This document shows positions 30,713 to 38,961 of a stretch of DNA of 49,899 nucleotides, piece by piece (position 1 is the stretch's first letter; each line of letters opens with the position of its first letter). The stretch covers positions 1 through 49,899 of the forward strand of contig CAIYOB010001582.1 of the NCBI GenBank assembly GCA_903927685.1, in the 5' to 3' direction. A program made the position numbers and the translations under genes. This DNA is from an uncultured Planctomycetaceae bacterium. GTDB lineage: Bacteria > Planctomycetota > Planctomycetia > Pirellulales > Pirellulaceae. Below the pieces are notes generated by a model. That model was not told the origin of the DNA. It saw only the letters and a list, made by a program, of their open reading frames with translations, and did not search any database.

Positions 30713-32365
30713 CTACGAGGGCCCGGTCGAATCGGCGGTCTTCTTTCCGAAGCGGACGGTCCGAGCCGCTTCGACGATCAGCAGCAGGGCCATGACCGTC
30801 AGGACCAGGGCAATGATGCCGATCGCGGACAGGCCGTATTGCTGGATCAGCAGCACCAGGGCATACAGCGTCGCCACGGTCATGAACACCAGCGGGCCGA
30901 CGACAAAGCCGATCCGCTTGCCCAACTTGCGGAGCCACACGGCCAGCACCAGCAAGGTCAAGCCGGCCAGCAGTTGGTTGGTCGCGCCGAACACGGGCCA
31001 AATCGCTTTCCAAGCCGGAATCGGCTGGCCTTGGGCGTCCTTCAGCGTGATCAATGCGAACACGGTCGGCAGGACCAGCGTGCCCAGGGTCGCCAGATAC
31101 CGCGCCCGTTGGGCGCGAAGCTGGAAGAACTCCTCAAAGATGTACCGCCCCAGCCGCGTCGCCGTGTCGAGGGTCGTCAGGATGAACGTCGACAGGGCCA
31201 ACAGGCCGAACGAGAAGCCCAGTTCCGGCGGGATGCCGACCACCGCGGCAAACCGGCTGATGCCCTTGCCGTAGACCGTCAACGGCGGTTGGTTCCGCAA
31301 CGGATCGTCAGCCGCGAGCATCATTACCGTCCCCAGCGCGATCACCGCCACTAAGCCTTCGACCAGCATCCCTCCATACCCGACCGTCCGGGCGTGAGTT
31401 TCCTTGTCCAGTTGCTTGGAGGACGTGCCCGAAGCCACGAGCGAGTGAAACCCGGAGCAGGCTCCGCAGGCCACCGTGATGAACACGATCGGAAACAACG
31501 GCCCGACGCCCGGAGCATCCCAGGTGATGAACGCCGGAAAGTGAACCTCAAACCCGCCAAACAGGATGCCGACCAGGCCCAGCAGCATCGAGGCATATAG
31601 CAGGAACGAGGACAGGTAGTCGCGCGGCTGCAGCAGGATCCAGACCGGCGTCACCGAGGCCACGAAGCAGTAGACGATCAGGAGTACCGACCAGAATTTC
31701 GCCGGACTGGCGCCCAGCGTGGATTCGATCCAGGTGGACGAAATGGGGAGCAACTGGCCGGCCCAGGTCGCCAGGAACACCAGCGGCACGAACACGAGCG
31801 TGGCCCACAACACGGGGATCTTGAAGCGGTTGATGCACAGGCCGAAACCGATCGCCAGGACGACGAACATGCCCGACGAGGTCGCCACGCCGCCGTCCTG
31901 GACGAACGTGGTGGCGGTCAAGTCTGTAAACACGGCCAGCACGTAGACCAGGGCCAGCCACATGAACAGCAGCAACAGGCGGTAGGCCAGCGGCGACATG
32001 GACTCGCGGGCGATATCGGCGATCGACCGTCCGCGATTGCGAACCGAGGCGACCAGCGCCGAGAAATCATGAACCCCGCCGACGAAGATCGCGCCGGTCA
32101 GGATCCAGACTAACGGCGCGGCCCAGCCGAAGGCAACCGCGGCGATGATCGGTCCCACGATCGGCCCGGCCCCGGCGATCGACGAGAAATGGTGTCCAAA
32201 CAGCACCGACGGGTGCGCCGGCACGCGGTCCACGCCGTCGTAATCCGTGTGGCTGGGCGTCTCCCGCTGGTCATCAATGTCAAACCGCCGCTCGAGAAAG
32301 CGGCCATACGTGAAGAATGCGACGGTGAACAGGAGAATGCTGACCAGGAAGATCGCTGTAAGCAT
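30713..32365 (-). CDS. cstA: Carbon starvation protein CstA family transporter
   Basis: An inner-membrane transporter of 550 residues. E. coli CstA/BtsT members import pyruvate or peptides. The family opening is VPAHPSVLFGHHFSSIAGAGPIVGPIIAAVAFGW, present here near residue 48. Further hallmarks are WILTGAIFVGGVHDFSALVASVRNRG and, mid-protein, FITVACGACSGFHSLVASGT. More than a dozen hydrophobic segments are visible. It is somewhat shorter than E. coli CstA at the C-terminus. It follows dedA by six bases, so the two form an operon. Confidence 0.92.
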   Translation of the reverse strand: MLTAIFLVSILLFTVAFFTYGRFLERRFDIDDQRETPSHTDYDGVDRVPAHPSVLFGHHFSSIAGAGPIVGPIIAAVAFGWAAPLVWILTGAIFVGGVHDFSALVASVRNRGRSIADIARESMSPLAYRLLLLFMWLALVYVLAVFTDLTATTFVQDGGVATSSGMFVVLAIGFGLCINRFKIPVLWATLVFVPLVFLATWAGQLLPISSTWIESTLGASPAKFWSVLLIVYCFVASVTPVWILLQPRDYLSSFLLYASMLLGLVGILFGGFEVHFPAFITWDAPGVGPLFPIVFITVACGACSGFHSLVASGTSSKQLDKETHARTVGYGGMLVEGLVAVIALGTVMMLAADDPLRNQPPLTVYGKGISRFAAVVGIPPELGFSFGLLALSTFILTTLDTATRLGRYIFEEFFQLRAQRARYLATLGTLVLPTVFALITLKDAQGQPIPAWKAIWPVFGATNQLLAGLTLLVLAVWLRKLGKRIGFVVGPLVFMTVATLYALVLLIQQYGLSAIGIIALVLTVMALLLIVEAARTVRFGKKTADSTGPS

Positions 32366-32371
32366 AGTTCG

Positions 32372-33058
32372 CTAGTCCTCGTCTGCGGTGGTTTGAGTAT
32401 TGCCGTCCGTCGCCGCCCGCTGCCGCCGGCTCGCCTGCAGATGCCGAACGTACTCGATGACCATCGGCAGCACCGACAGGAAGATAATGACCAGGATCAC
32501 GACGGAGAAGTTCCTTTTGACCCACGGCTGGTTGCCGAACCAATAGCCCGCCAGCAGAAATCCCGTGACCCAGGCCACGCCGCCGACGACGTTGTACACC
32601 AGGAACCGCCGGTACGTCATCGCGCCCACGCCGGCCACGAAGGGCGCAAATGTCCGAATGATCGGCACGAAGCGGGCGATGATGATCGTCTTGCCGCCGT
32701 ACCGCTCGAAGAACTCGTGGGTGCGGTCCAGGTGCTTCTTGTTCAGCAGCCACGAATCTTCGCCGCGGAGGACCTTCGGCCCCAAGTAGTGTCCGATCTG
32801 GTAATTCACCGTGTCGCCGGCGACGGCCGCCACCACCAGCAGCAGCCACAACAGGCCGATGTCCAGCGAACCCAGCGAGCAGATCGCCCCGGCCGCGAAC
32901 AGCAGCGAATCGCCCGGCAGGAACGGCGTCACCACCAGGCCGGTCTCGCAGAACACCACCACGAACAAAATCGCATAGGTCCACGCCCCGTACGATTCGG
33001 TCAGTTGGGCCAGATGCTTGTCCAGGTGCAACAGCAGATCGAACACAAAGTCTTTCAT
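32372..33058 (-). CDS. DedA family membrane protein
   Basis: A 228-residue polytopic membrane protein of the DedA/VTT superfamily, members of which flip undecaprenyl phosphate or phospholipids. The two re-entrant-loop motifs are VVTPFLPGDSLLFAAG and ARFVPIIRTFAPFVAG with the conserved basic residue. The tail is charged (RRQRAATDGNTQTTADED). ATG 33058 gives the usual MKDFVFDLLLHLDKHL start; an in-frame ATG at 33079 would add seven residues and neither has a strong ribosome site. A TTGACA hexamer (minus strand, 33151-33146) lies upstream but without a matching -10. First gene of the dedA-cstA operon. Confidence 0.9.
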   Translation of the reverse strand: MKDFVFDLLLHLDKHLAQLTESYGAWTYAILFVVVFCETGLVVTPFLPGDSLLFAAGAICSLGSLDIGLLWLLLVVAAVAGDTVNYQIGHYLGPKVLRGEDSWLLNKKHLDRTHEFFERYGGKTIIIARFVPIIRTFAPFVAGVGAMTYRRFLVYNVVGGVAWVTGFLLAGYWFGNQPWVKRNFSVVILVIIFLSVLPMVIEYVRHLQASRRQRAATDGNTQTTADED

Positions 33059-33368
33059 GACAGCATCATAACCAGTCATCTGCCGGGCGTGAACGGCGGA
33101 CGCGGGAATTGGTGGCGAGCGAACTGGTTACCTGGAAGACGCCACTGTCAAGGTATATCGATCGGGTAGTCTGGTTTGGTTTCGCCGCTTCATGGTGCCG
33201 AGGGCGGCCTCGGATTACGTCTTACTTGGGAAAAGCTACTTGCTCTGTTGAATGGCTCAGGATACCTTGAACGATTGGTTCCGCGGGGCCTGGGTGAGCC
33301 GCTTCCGAGGACCTGCCCCCGCGGTGCCGTCACTCGTCTGTCGGATCTTCAAGCAGGGGTTTACCGCG
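33059..33368. other. Divergent intergenic region dedA / patatin
   Basis: About 310 bases without a recognised gene. A minus-strand TTGACA (33151-33146) may be part of the dedA promoter. The patatin frame is open from ATG 33252, but that extension (MAQDTLNDWFRG...) lacks a ribosome site and looks non-coding. Confidence 0.4.
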
Positions 33369-36300
33369 ATGAGTACCTCGCCCCAGTGCGGCGCAGCCGC
33401 TCGGCTCGACCTGAAAGACGTCATCGAACAACACGAACTCGATGCGATTGCCTTACGCCGGTCGCGAGCGGGGTTCTCCAGCGACACGCAATCCGCTCAG
33501 CGCATGCCGCAGGATGCGACGCCTGCGCTGTCTCCCGACGCTGACGGACCGGACGGCGAGCGAGACCGGATTCGCCGGGAGCTCGTCGGATTGGCGTTCT
33601 CCGGCGGTGGTGTGCGTTCGGCCTCGTTCAATCTGGGGCTGACTCAGGCATTGGACGAACACGGAGTGCTCCGCCACGTCGATTACCTGTCCTCCGTGTC
33701 CGGAGGCAGCTACGTGGGCGGGATGCTGACGAACCTGTATGACCAGACACACAAGTCCGAGCGCAATGACACGGCCGGACCGCCAGACATCGGCTTGCGG
33801 CCGCGTCCCGGAGAGGGCCAGCCGGCGCTGGTGCGACGGCTGGTGCTCGGAGGCAACTATCTCTTGCGGCCGGCGTTGTTTGCCAATCAGTACGCCATCG
33901 GGATGCTGTTGAACCTGCTTCCGCGACTGAGTCTGCTGGTCGCCGTGGGGGCAGGTCTGGCGTATTTGTGGCGCTGTCTGGACTCGTACGGGATCCGCGA
34001 CGACTATCTGAAGGCCCTGGGGCTGCGGAGCGACTTTGCTCCGGCGCTCCTGCCGGCGGTAGTCGTGGCCGCAGCTTGGGCGCTGGCTTGGGTCCTGTCC
34101 CTGTGCCTGAAGAGCCAGCCGCTGCGGCGGGCCTCGCAGTACCTGTTCATTGCGGCGATCGTGTGCCTGCTGGTCGGCGGCACCGTGCTGGTCGGCAACG
34201 GCGATGTCACCGCCGAGCGTGCCGACGGCACGCAGTTTCAGACAACTTGGTTTCACACCTTCCGCTGGCCGATCGCGATCCTGACGGTCGTCGGTCTACT
34301 GCCGGTCGTGCTGCCGCGCAGTCTGCTGCGGAGCGGCACCTCGCCCAAACGCTGGTTGGACTCCTGGGTTTTCTATTACACGTCATTTGTCCTCCTGGTC
34401 GGCGTCCCGCTGCTGGTCGTTGGCATGTTCGCCCGGGAGGGCATATCCGGCTATGCGAAATCCCGCGGTCCGGAGTTCGACCGGGGCGACATCAAGGACA
34501 TGGAGTTGTTCTGTGCGTGGCTGGCGGAGCCCGCGTGTCGCCCGGGGGTCAGCGTCAAGGTTGACAAAGCCAAACTGCGGTCGCTGGCCGTCGTCCGGGA
34601 AGCAGCGGAGCGGCTCCAGGAGGCCGAGCGAGTCATGGCGGGGCGAACCGGCTGGTCGCCCACACTGTACGCCGCTGAACCGCCCGCCTCGCTGCCGGAG
34701 GACCGGCACTGGTGGATGTGGCGGTACTTGCGGCCGTTCAAGCCCTGGATGGAACTGACTCGGGCGATGATCCCCGGCGGCGATAACGGCTGGATCGCCA
34801 AGCATGCTCAACGGTCGCGCCAGGCGCGGGAATATCAGAATCACCTGCTGTGGGAATTCAATCAGCTGGTGCTGGCCGACGCGGCAGCGTTTCGCTCGCT
34901 GGCGGAAGACGCCCAAGCCATTTTGCAGGGCGGGCCGTGGGCGGAAAAAATGGCCGCGGCGGGCGCCATGACCGAAAAGGAGACCATCGCCAAGCTGCGA
35001 GAGCGGCTTGCACGCGAGCCGCTGGCCAGCCTGGTGCTGGCGAGCCATTCCGGCCCGGCGGGGACCGCCGCTACGAAGGACGGCGCGGTCGAGTTGCAGT
35101 TGCGGCGAGTGCGAGAACAGCGTCTGGAGCGCAATCGGTTGCTGCTGGAAGCCTATCTGCCGCAGCTGTTCCGGTCGCGTGCGGAGATTCGGCGTGTCAG
35201 CGTCATCGAGTACGACCAGCGGCATCGGCTGCTGTGGACCCTGGGGGCCCTGGCCGTGTTTGTCCTCTCGGCGCTGGTGATCGGACCGAACCTGACCTCC
35301 CAGCATGCGTTCTACCGGGAACGCCTGGCCAAGACGTTCCTGAGCGAAGGCGATGACCGGGAACCCGAGCAGCGGCCGCCGCTGGAATCGCACCAACCGC
35401 AGCTGGCGGGCGGTCCGTATCCGTTGTTCGGCGGCGCCGTCAGCTGCGGGTGCGCGTCGCGGCATCCGGAGCAACTGGAAGCGCCGTTCGAGCGGTTCCT
35501 GATGTCGCCCAAGTTCTGCGGCTCGGCGACGTTGGGCTACTTTCCCACGTCCTGCCTGGACCTCACCCTGGCTGACACCGTCGCCATTTCGGGTGCGGCC
35601 TTGACGCCCAACTACTTCGTCCACCATTTCGTCACGCTGATCATGGCCCTGCTGAATCTCCGCCTGGGCAAGTGGCTGCGGAACCCGAACCGCGTGCCGG
35701 CTCGGGGCCGCTCGCCCAGCCTGCTGCAAGCCATGTACGGAGACAATTTTCAAGTCCTCAGCGCCCGGCGGTACGTGCTGGTCACCGACGGCGGCCACGT
35801 CGAGAATCTGGGACTGGGCGATCTCCTGGATCGGCGCTGCCGGCTGATCATCGTCTCGGACGCCGGCAGTGACGAGAAGATGCAGTACACCGATTTCTGC
35901 CGGGTGCTGCGCCGCTATCGCCGCGAGCAGGGGATCGAATTCCTGGAACTGGACGGCGACCGTGCGTTGCAGACCCACGGCCGTTTGCCGTGCCGCAAAC
36001 GCAAGAAGGCGGACGAGCCGGACGACATCGGACCGCCCAAGGAACTGTGCCGCGAGCCATCGCCTCCCGAGCGCCGCCATTTCTTCTGCGGGCGGATTCT
36101 GTATCCCCAAGCTGCGGGCCACGATCCCGAATGGGGACTGCTGGTCTATATCAAGCCCTGCCTGACCGGCGACGAAGATGCGGACGTGTGCAACTATGCG
36201 TTCGACCACGACGCTTTTCCGCACGAATCCACGGCGGATCAGACCTTCAGCGACATCCAGTTCGAGGCTTATCGCGTGCTGGGCTATCACACGGGACAGG

Positions 36301-37013
36301 AACTGTGCGCCGCCCTGCAGCGCCAGCCGGGCGCCCCGGGGCTCAGCTCGACGCCGCGTTTCGATCTCGCGGCCCTGCTCCGCGGATTCACCCGCGGGCA
36401 GCCCGCCAGCGAGCAGACCGTCCGCTTGGTCCTGGCCGCCACGGCCCACGGCCCGACCTCGCAGGCGGACCGGGCCGGGGCCGGGAGCGGAGCGTCCGAA
36501 CCCGCCGCGTCCGAGCCCGCAATTCCCCGCAGTCCCGAGCCGCCGGTCGGCTCGCCGCAGACTCCGGAGCAGGCTCTGCACATGGCCCTGGACCGTTTCG
36601 TGCGGCAGCAGTTCGACGCCTCGCAACGGCTGGATAGCGCGCTGCTGGCCGCGGCCCGCCAGACCAAGGAGGAGATCTTCCTGCAACTGCTCGTCTTCCA
36701 CGGTGACGCGCATCCGGACATCAGCGACCAGCTCGCGCGCCTGTTGGCCGAGCTCGACGACACGCACGACGCGCCCTTCATCTCCGCCGTGTTGGTAACG
36801 CTCCGCCGCCTCGGGGTCTCCTCGCCGGTGGTCCTGAACGCGGTCAAGGAGAAACGTGGTTCCCGCGTTTCCGGGATCGCCGCCGCGGCCAAGACGGCTC
36901 TTCGCGAATTGCAGCCAGGAGCGGCATCCCGCTCGACGCCGCCGTTGCCGGGCGAAGACGGGGGCACGCCGCCATCCCGTGGGACCGCGGTTTCGCCTCC
37001 CGGGCCGGGGTAG
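33369..37013 (+). CDS. Large patatin-like phospholipase with inserted membrane domain
   Basis: A 1214-residue protein of the patatin superfamily. The oxyanion loop is FSGGGVRSASFNLG (GGGVR at 79-83). The nucleophile Ser111 is in SSVSGGSYVGG, and the catalytic Asp807 is in VTDGGHVENLGLGDLL. Between Ser and Asp lie some 700 residues. They contain about six hydrophobic segments (for example LLPRLSLLVAVGAGLAYLW, LPAVVVAAAWALAWVLSL, YLFIAAIVCLLVGGTVLV, FVLLVGVPLLVVGMF and LWTLGALAVFVLSALVIG) and a charged region of roughly 250 residues before the last one. After the Asp comes a long C-terminal region ending in a helical segment and a Pro/Gly tail. Lipid hydrolysis at the inner membrane is inferred. 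The start at 33369 has AGGGG about 10 bases before it. Confidence 0.85.
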   Translation: MSTSPQCGAAARLDLKDVIEQHELDAIALRRSRAGFSSDTQSAQRMPQDATPALSPDADGPDGERDRIRRELVGLAFSGGGVRSASFNLGLTQALDEHGVLRHVDYLSSVSGGSYVGGMLTNLYDQTHKSERNDTAGPPDIGLRPRPGEGQPALVRRLVLGGNYLLRPALFANQYAIGMLLNLLPRLSLLVAVGAGLAYLWRCLDSYGIRDDYLKALGLRSDFAPALLPAVVVAAAWALAWVLSLCLKSQPLRRASQYLFIAAIVCLLVGGTVLVGNGDVTAERADGTQFQTTWFHTFRWPIAILTVVGLLPVVLPRSLLRSGTSPKRWLDSWVFYYTSFVLLVGVPLLVVGMFAREGISGYAKSRGPEFDRGDIKDMELFCAWLAEPACRPGVSVKVDKAKLRSLAVVREAAERLQEAERVMAGRTGWSPTLYAAEPPASLPEDRHWWMWRYLRPFKPWMELTRAMIPGGDNGWIAKHAQRSRQAREYQNHLLWEFNQLVLADAAAFRSLAEDAQAILQGGPWAEKMAAAGAMTEKETIAKLRERLAREPLASLVLASHSGPAGTAATKDGAVELQLRRVREQRLERNRLLLEAYLPQLFRSRAEIRRVSVIEYDQRHRLLWTLGALAVFVLSALVIGPNLTSQHAFYRERLAKTFLSEGDDREPEQRPPLESHQPQLAGGPYPLFGGAVSCGCASRHPEQLEAPFERFLMSPKFCGSATLGYFPTSCLDLTLADTVAISGAALTPNYFVHHFVTLIMALLNLRLGKWLRNPNRVPARGRSPSLLQAMYGDNFQVLSARRYVLVTDGGHVENLGLGDLLDRRCRLIIVSDAGSDEKMQYTDFCRVLRRYRREQGIEFLELDGDRALQTHGRLPCRKRKKADEPDDIGPPKELCREPSPPERRHFFCGRILYPQAAGHDPEWGLLVYIKPCLTGDEDADVCNYAFDHDAFPHESTADQTFSDIQFEAYRVLGYHTGQELCAALQRQPGAPGLSSTPRFDLAALLRGFTRGQPASEQTVRLVLAATAHGPTSQADRAGAGSGASEPAASEPAIPRSPEPPVGSPQTPEQALHMALDRFVRQQFDASQRLDSALLAAARQTKEEIFLQLLVFHGDAHPDISDQLARLLAELDDTHDAPFISAVLVTLRRLGVSSPVVLNAVKEKRGSRVSGIAAAAKTALRELQPGAASRSTPPLPGEDGGTPPSRGTAVSPPGPG

Positions 37014-37037
37014 CATCGTTCACAACATCGAGTCCTC

Positions 37038-37118
37038 GTTAAACGCCCAGCCGGCAGGCGACGGCTGGGGTGGCCGCATCCCGCTGATCCGCCTTCGCCT
37101 GCCGGCTCGGCGTTAAAC
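37038..37118. repeat. Long inverted repeat (family III) downstream of the patatin gene
   Basis: 24-base arms (37038-37061 and 37095-37118) pair with only two mismatches around a 33-base loop. Each arm contains GCCGGCAGGCGA or its complement and ends in GTTAAAC/GTTTAAC. It begins 24 bases after the patatin stop, so it can fold as a transcript-end hairpin, but the sharp ends look like a mobile repeat. Confidence 0.7.
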
Positions 37119-37184
37119 AAACTGACCCGAAATGGGGAAGTTATTTTCATGAGCGTTGCCAAGGGCCGTCACAGCCGAATGCTG

Positions 37185-37273
37185 GGGTGCCTGTGGTTGA
37201 GTGCCCGGGGGCGAGTGCAGTGCGCCCCCAGCGGCAAGTGCTGGGGGCTCGCTGCACTCGACCCCAGCCACCC
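37185..37273. repeat. Dispersed palindromic element (family I, copy C)
   Basis: The left arm GGGTGCCTGTGGTTGAGTGC is degenerate. The right arm GGGGGCTCGCTGCACTCGAC followed by CCCAGCCACCC is a full-length match to the family consensus. Confidence 0.7.
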
Positions 37274-37345
37274 AGCCTGTTTTCACCGCCCGGGCCGAGC
37301 CACGAGGCCCTCGCCTGGCCCGACTCGCGCTCGGCCCGTTCCGAG

Positions 37346-37374
37346 TTGCTTTGGCGACGGATGTGGAATAGGAT
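37346..37374 (+). promoter_or_regulatory. Candidate promoter of the kinase gene
   Basis: TTGCTT (37346-37351), 17 bases, TAGGAT (37369-37374), about 80 bases upstream of the start codon. By eye only. Confidence 0.35.
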
Positions 37375-37452
37375 AGGCACTCGTCAAACCTCGTTTTTTC
37401 CTGTTCTCGGCGGATGCCGGACGATCGTGTCACTGGTGGAGACTCTGGAATC

Positions 37453-38925
37453 ATGAAGTGGAACGCCGAAGACCTGTCGCAACGGATCTTTGATCTCCGC
37501 CTGCTGGACCAGCGGCAATTGGAAGGCGTGTGGGGCGAGATCGGCACCCGCGAGGTCGAGTTGGAGACCTTTACCAACCGCCTGCTGAACAAATCGCTGC
37601 TCACGAATTTCCAGCTGGACAAGGTCATCAAAGGCGACCGCGAGGGCTTTTTCTACGGGAATTACCGGGTCCTGTACATGGTCGGTGCAGGAACGTTCGC
37701 CCGCGTGTTCCGTGCCGTCCACACCAAGACGCAGAAGGTCGTGGCGGTCAAAGTGCTGCGGCGGCGGTATCGCAACGAACCGGAGCAGGTGGGACTGTTC
37801 CTCCGCGAAGCCCACATGGGCGAGAAACTGGTGCATCCCAACATCGTGCGGATTTTCGACGTCAGCGACGACGTCCGGGCGCCGTACATGGTGATGGAGT
37901 TCATCGAAGGTCAGACGGCGCGCGAGTTCCTCCGGGTCCGCAAGACGCTGGATGTCGCCACTTCGGTGAACTTGATGATCGATATCGCCAGCGGCTTGGA
38001 TTACGCCCGCAAGCTGGGCATCACGCATCGCGATATGAAGCTGTCGAACGTGATGGTCGCCTCCAGCGGCAAGGCCAAACTGGTGGACTTCGGCTTGGCC
38101 ACGATGTCGGAGACCAGCGAAGACAAACTGCTGGCCGCGCCCAACGCCCGCTCGATCGATTACGTGGCTTTGGAACGGGGGACGGGGGTCAAGAAGAACG
38201 ATCATCGCAGCGACATCTACTTCGCCGGCTGCGTCTTCTACCACATGCTGACCGGCGTCGCCCCGCTGCTGGAGACGCGCGATCGGCTGGTGCGGATGAA
38301 CGTCACCCGGTTTAACGAGATCAAGCCTCCCAACGAAATCGTCCCCGACTTGCCTGTGCCCGTCGTGTCCGTGCTGAATCACGCCATGTGCTTCCGGCCA
38401 GAGAACCGCTACCAGGAGCCGGAACAACTGCTGGCCGACCTGAAACGTGTCAGGTTCGTCATGGACAAAGGCGAGACGCCGGGCGAGGAATCCGAGGGCC
38501 AAGGGACCGACAAGCCGGCGGTGGTCGAGGGGAGCGAGGGACTCGGCAAGACGCTGCTGGTCGTCGAATCCAATGTGGACATGCAGAATCTGCTCCGCGA
38601 GCAATTGAAAGCCCGCGGCTATCGGGTGTTGATCACGAATGACCCGAAACGGGCCATCGAGCGGTTCGAGAACGAGATCCGCACCGCCGACTGCGCGGTG
38701 TTCTCGGCCCAGGACCTGGGGCCGCGAGCCGTCGAAGCCTTCAATCAACTGGGCACGACGGACATCACGCGGGATATTCCTGCCGTGTTGCTATTGGACA
38801 AACGGCAGAAAGAACTGGTCGAGACGGTCCAGACCGGCGCGCACCGCCTGCTGCTGCCCATGCCGCTGAAAATCAAGAACCTGCTCCAAGCCCTGGCCCA
38901 GTTATTGGGGAAAGACAAGAAATAG
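37453..38925 (+). CDS. Ser/Thr protein kinase with degenerate receiver domain
   Basis: A 490-residue soluble kinase. Residues 1-65 are the planctomycete kinase N-terminal helical module (LLNKSLLTNFQLDKVIKGDREG). The kinase domain spans 70-345: glycine loop VGAGTFARVF (77-86), Lys100 in VVAVKVLR, Glu119, catalytic loop HRDMKLSNVM (Asp194, Asn199) and DFG at 212-214. After an acidic linker (PGEESEGQG) comes a receiver-like fold from about 370 to the end: TLLVVESNVDMQNLLREQLK matches the first strand and helix. However, the phospho-acceptor strand is DCAVFSAQDLG with no Asp at the expected position, and the switch Lys-Pro is replaced by LLLPMPLK. It is therefore a pseudo-receiver. GGAG lies 12 bases before ATG 37453. 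A sulfatase starts 31 bases downstream. Confidence 0.87.
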   Translation: MKWNAEDLSQRIFDLRLLDQRQLEGVWGEIGTREVELETFTNRLLNKSLLTNFQLDKVIKGDREGFFYGNYRVLYMVGAGTFARVFRAVHTKTQKVVAVKVLRRRYRNEPEQVGLFLREAHMGEKLVHPNIVRIFDVSDDVRAPYMVMEFIEGQTAREFLRVRKTLDVATSVNLMIDIASGLDYARKLGITHRDMKLSNVMVASSGKAKLVDFGLATMSETSEDKLLAAPNARSIDYVALERGTGVKKNDHRSDIYFAGCVFYHMLTGVAPLLETRDRLVRMNVTRFNEIKPPNEIVPDLPVPVVSVLNHAMCFRPENRYQEPEQLLADLKRVRFVMDKGETPGEESEGQGTDKPAVVEGSEGLGKTLLVVESNVDMQNLLREQLKARGYRVLITNDPKRAIERFENEIRTADCAVFSAQDLGPRAVEAFNQLGTTDITRDIPAVLLLDKRQKELVETVQTGAHRLLLPMPLKIKNLLQALAQLLGKDKK

Positions 38926-38933
38926 CGGCCACC

Positions 38934-38961
38934 CACTGACCACTGACCAATGACCAATGAC
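38934..38961 (+). repeat. Heptamer tandem repeat spanning the sulfatase start codon
   Basis: Four 7-base units: CACTGAC (38934), CACTGAC (38941), CAATGAC (38948) and CAATGAC (38955). The annotated ATG of the sulfatase (38957) lies inside the last unit. A second ATG (38950) in the unit before is out of frame. No Shine-Dalgarno sequence is visible upstream. Confidence 0.85.

Larger units (their letters stand above)
37014..37452. other. Repeat-filled intergenic region patatin / kinase
   Basis: About 440 bases without a gene. Two unrelated palindromic elements stand side by side (37038-37118 and 37185-37273), followed by a candidate kinase promoter at 37346-37374. Confidence 0.65.

Noticed and set aside
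34383..37016. An 877-codon open frame antisense to the patatin gene.
   Set aside because: Low-complexity Arg/Gln/Gly composition, no ribosome site, no motifs; the sense frame holds the catalytic motifs.
37149..37456. Small frames in the patatin/kinase gap.
   Set aside because: They run through the palindromic repeats, and their peptides are translations of the repeat arms.
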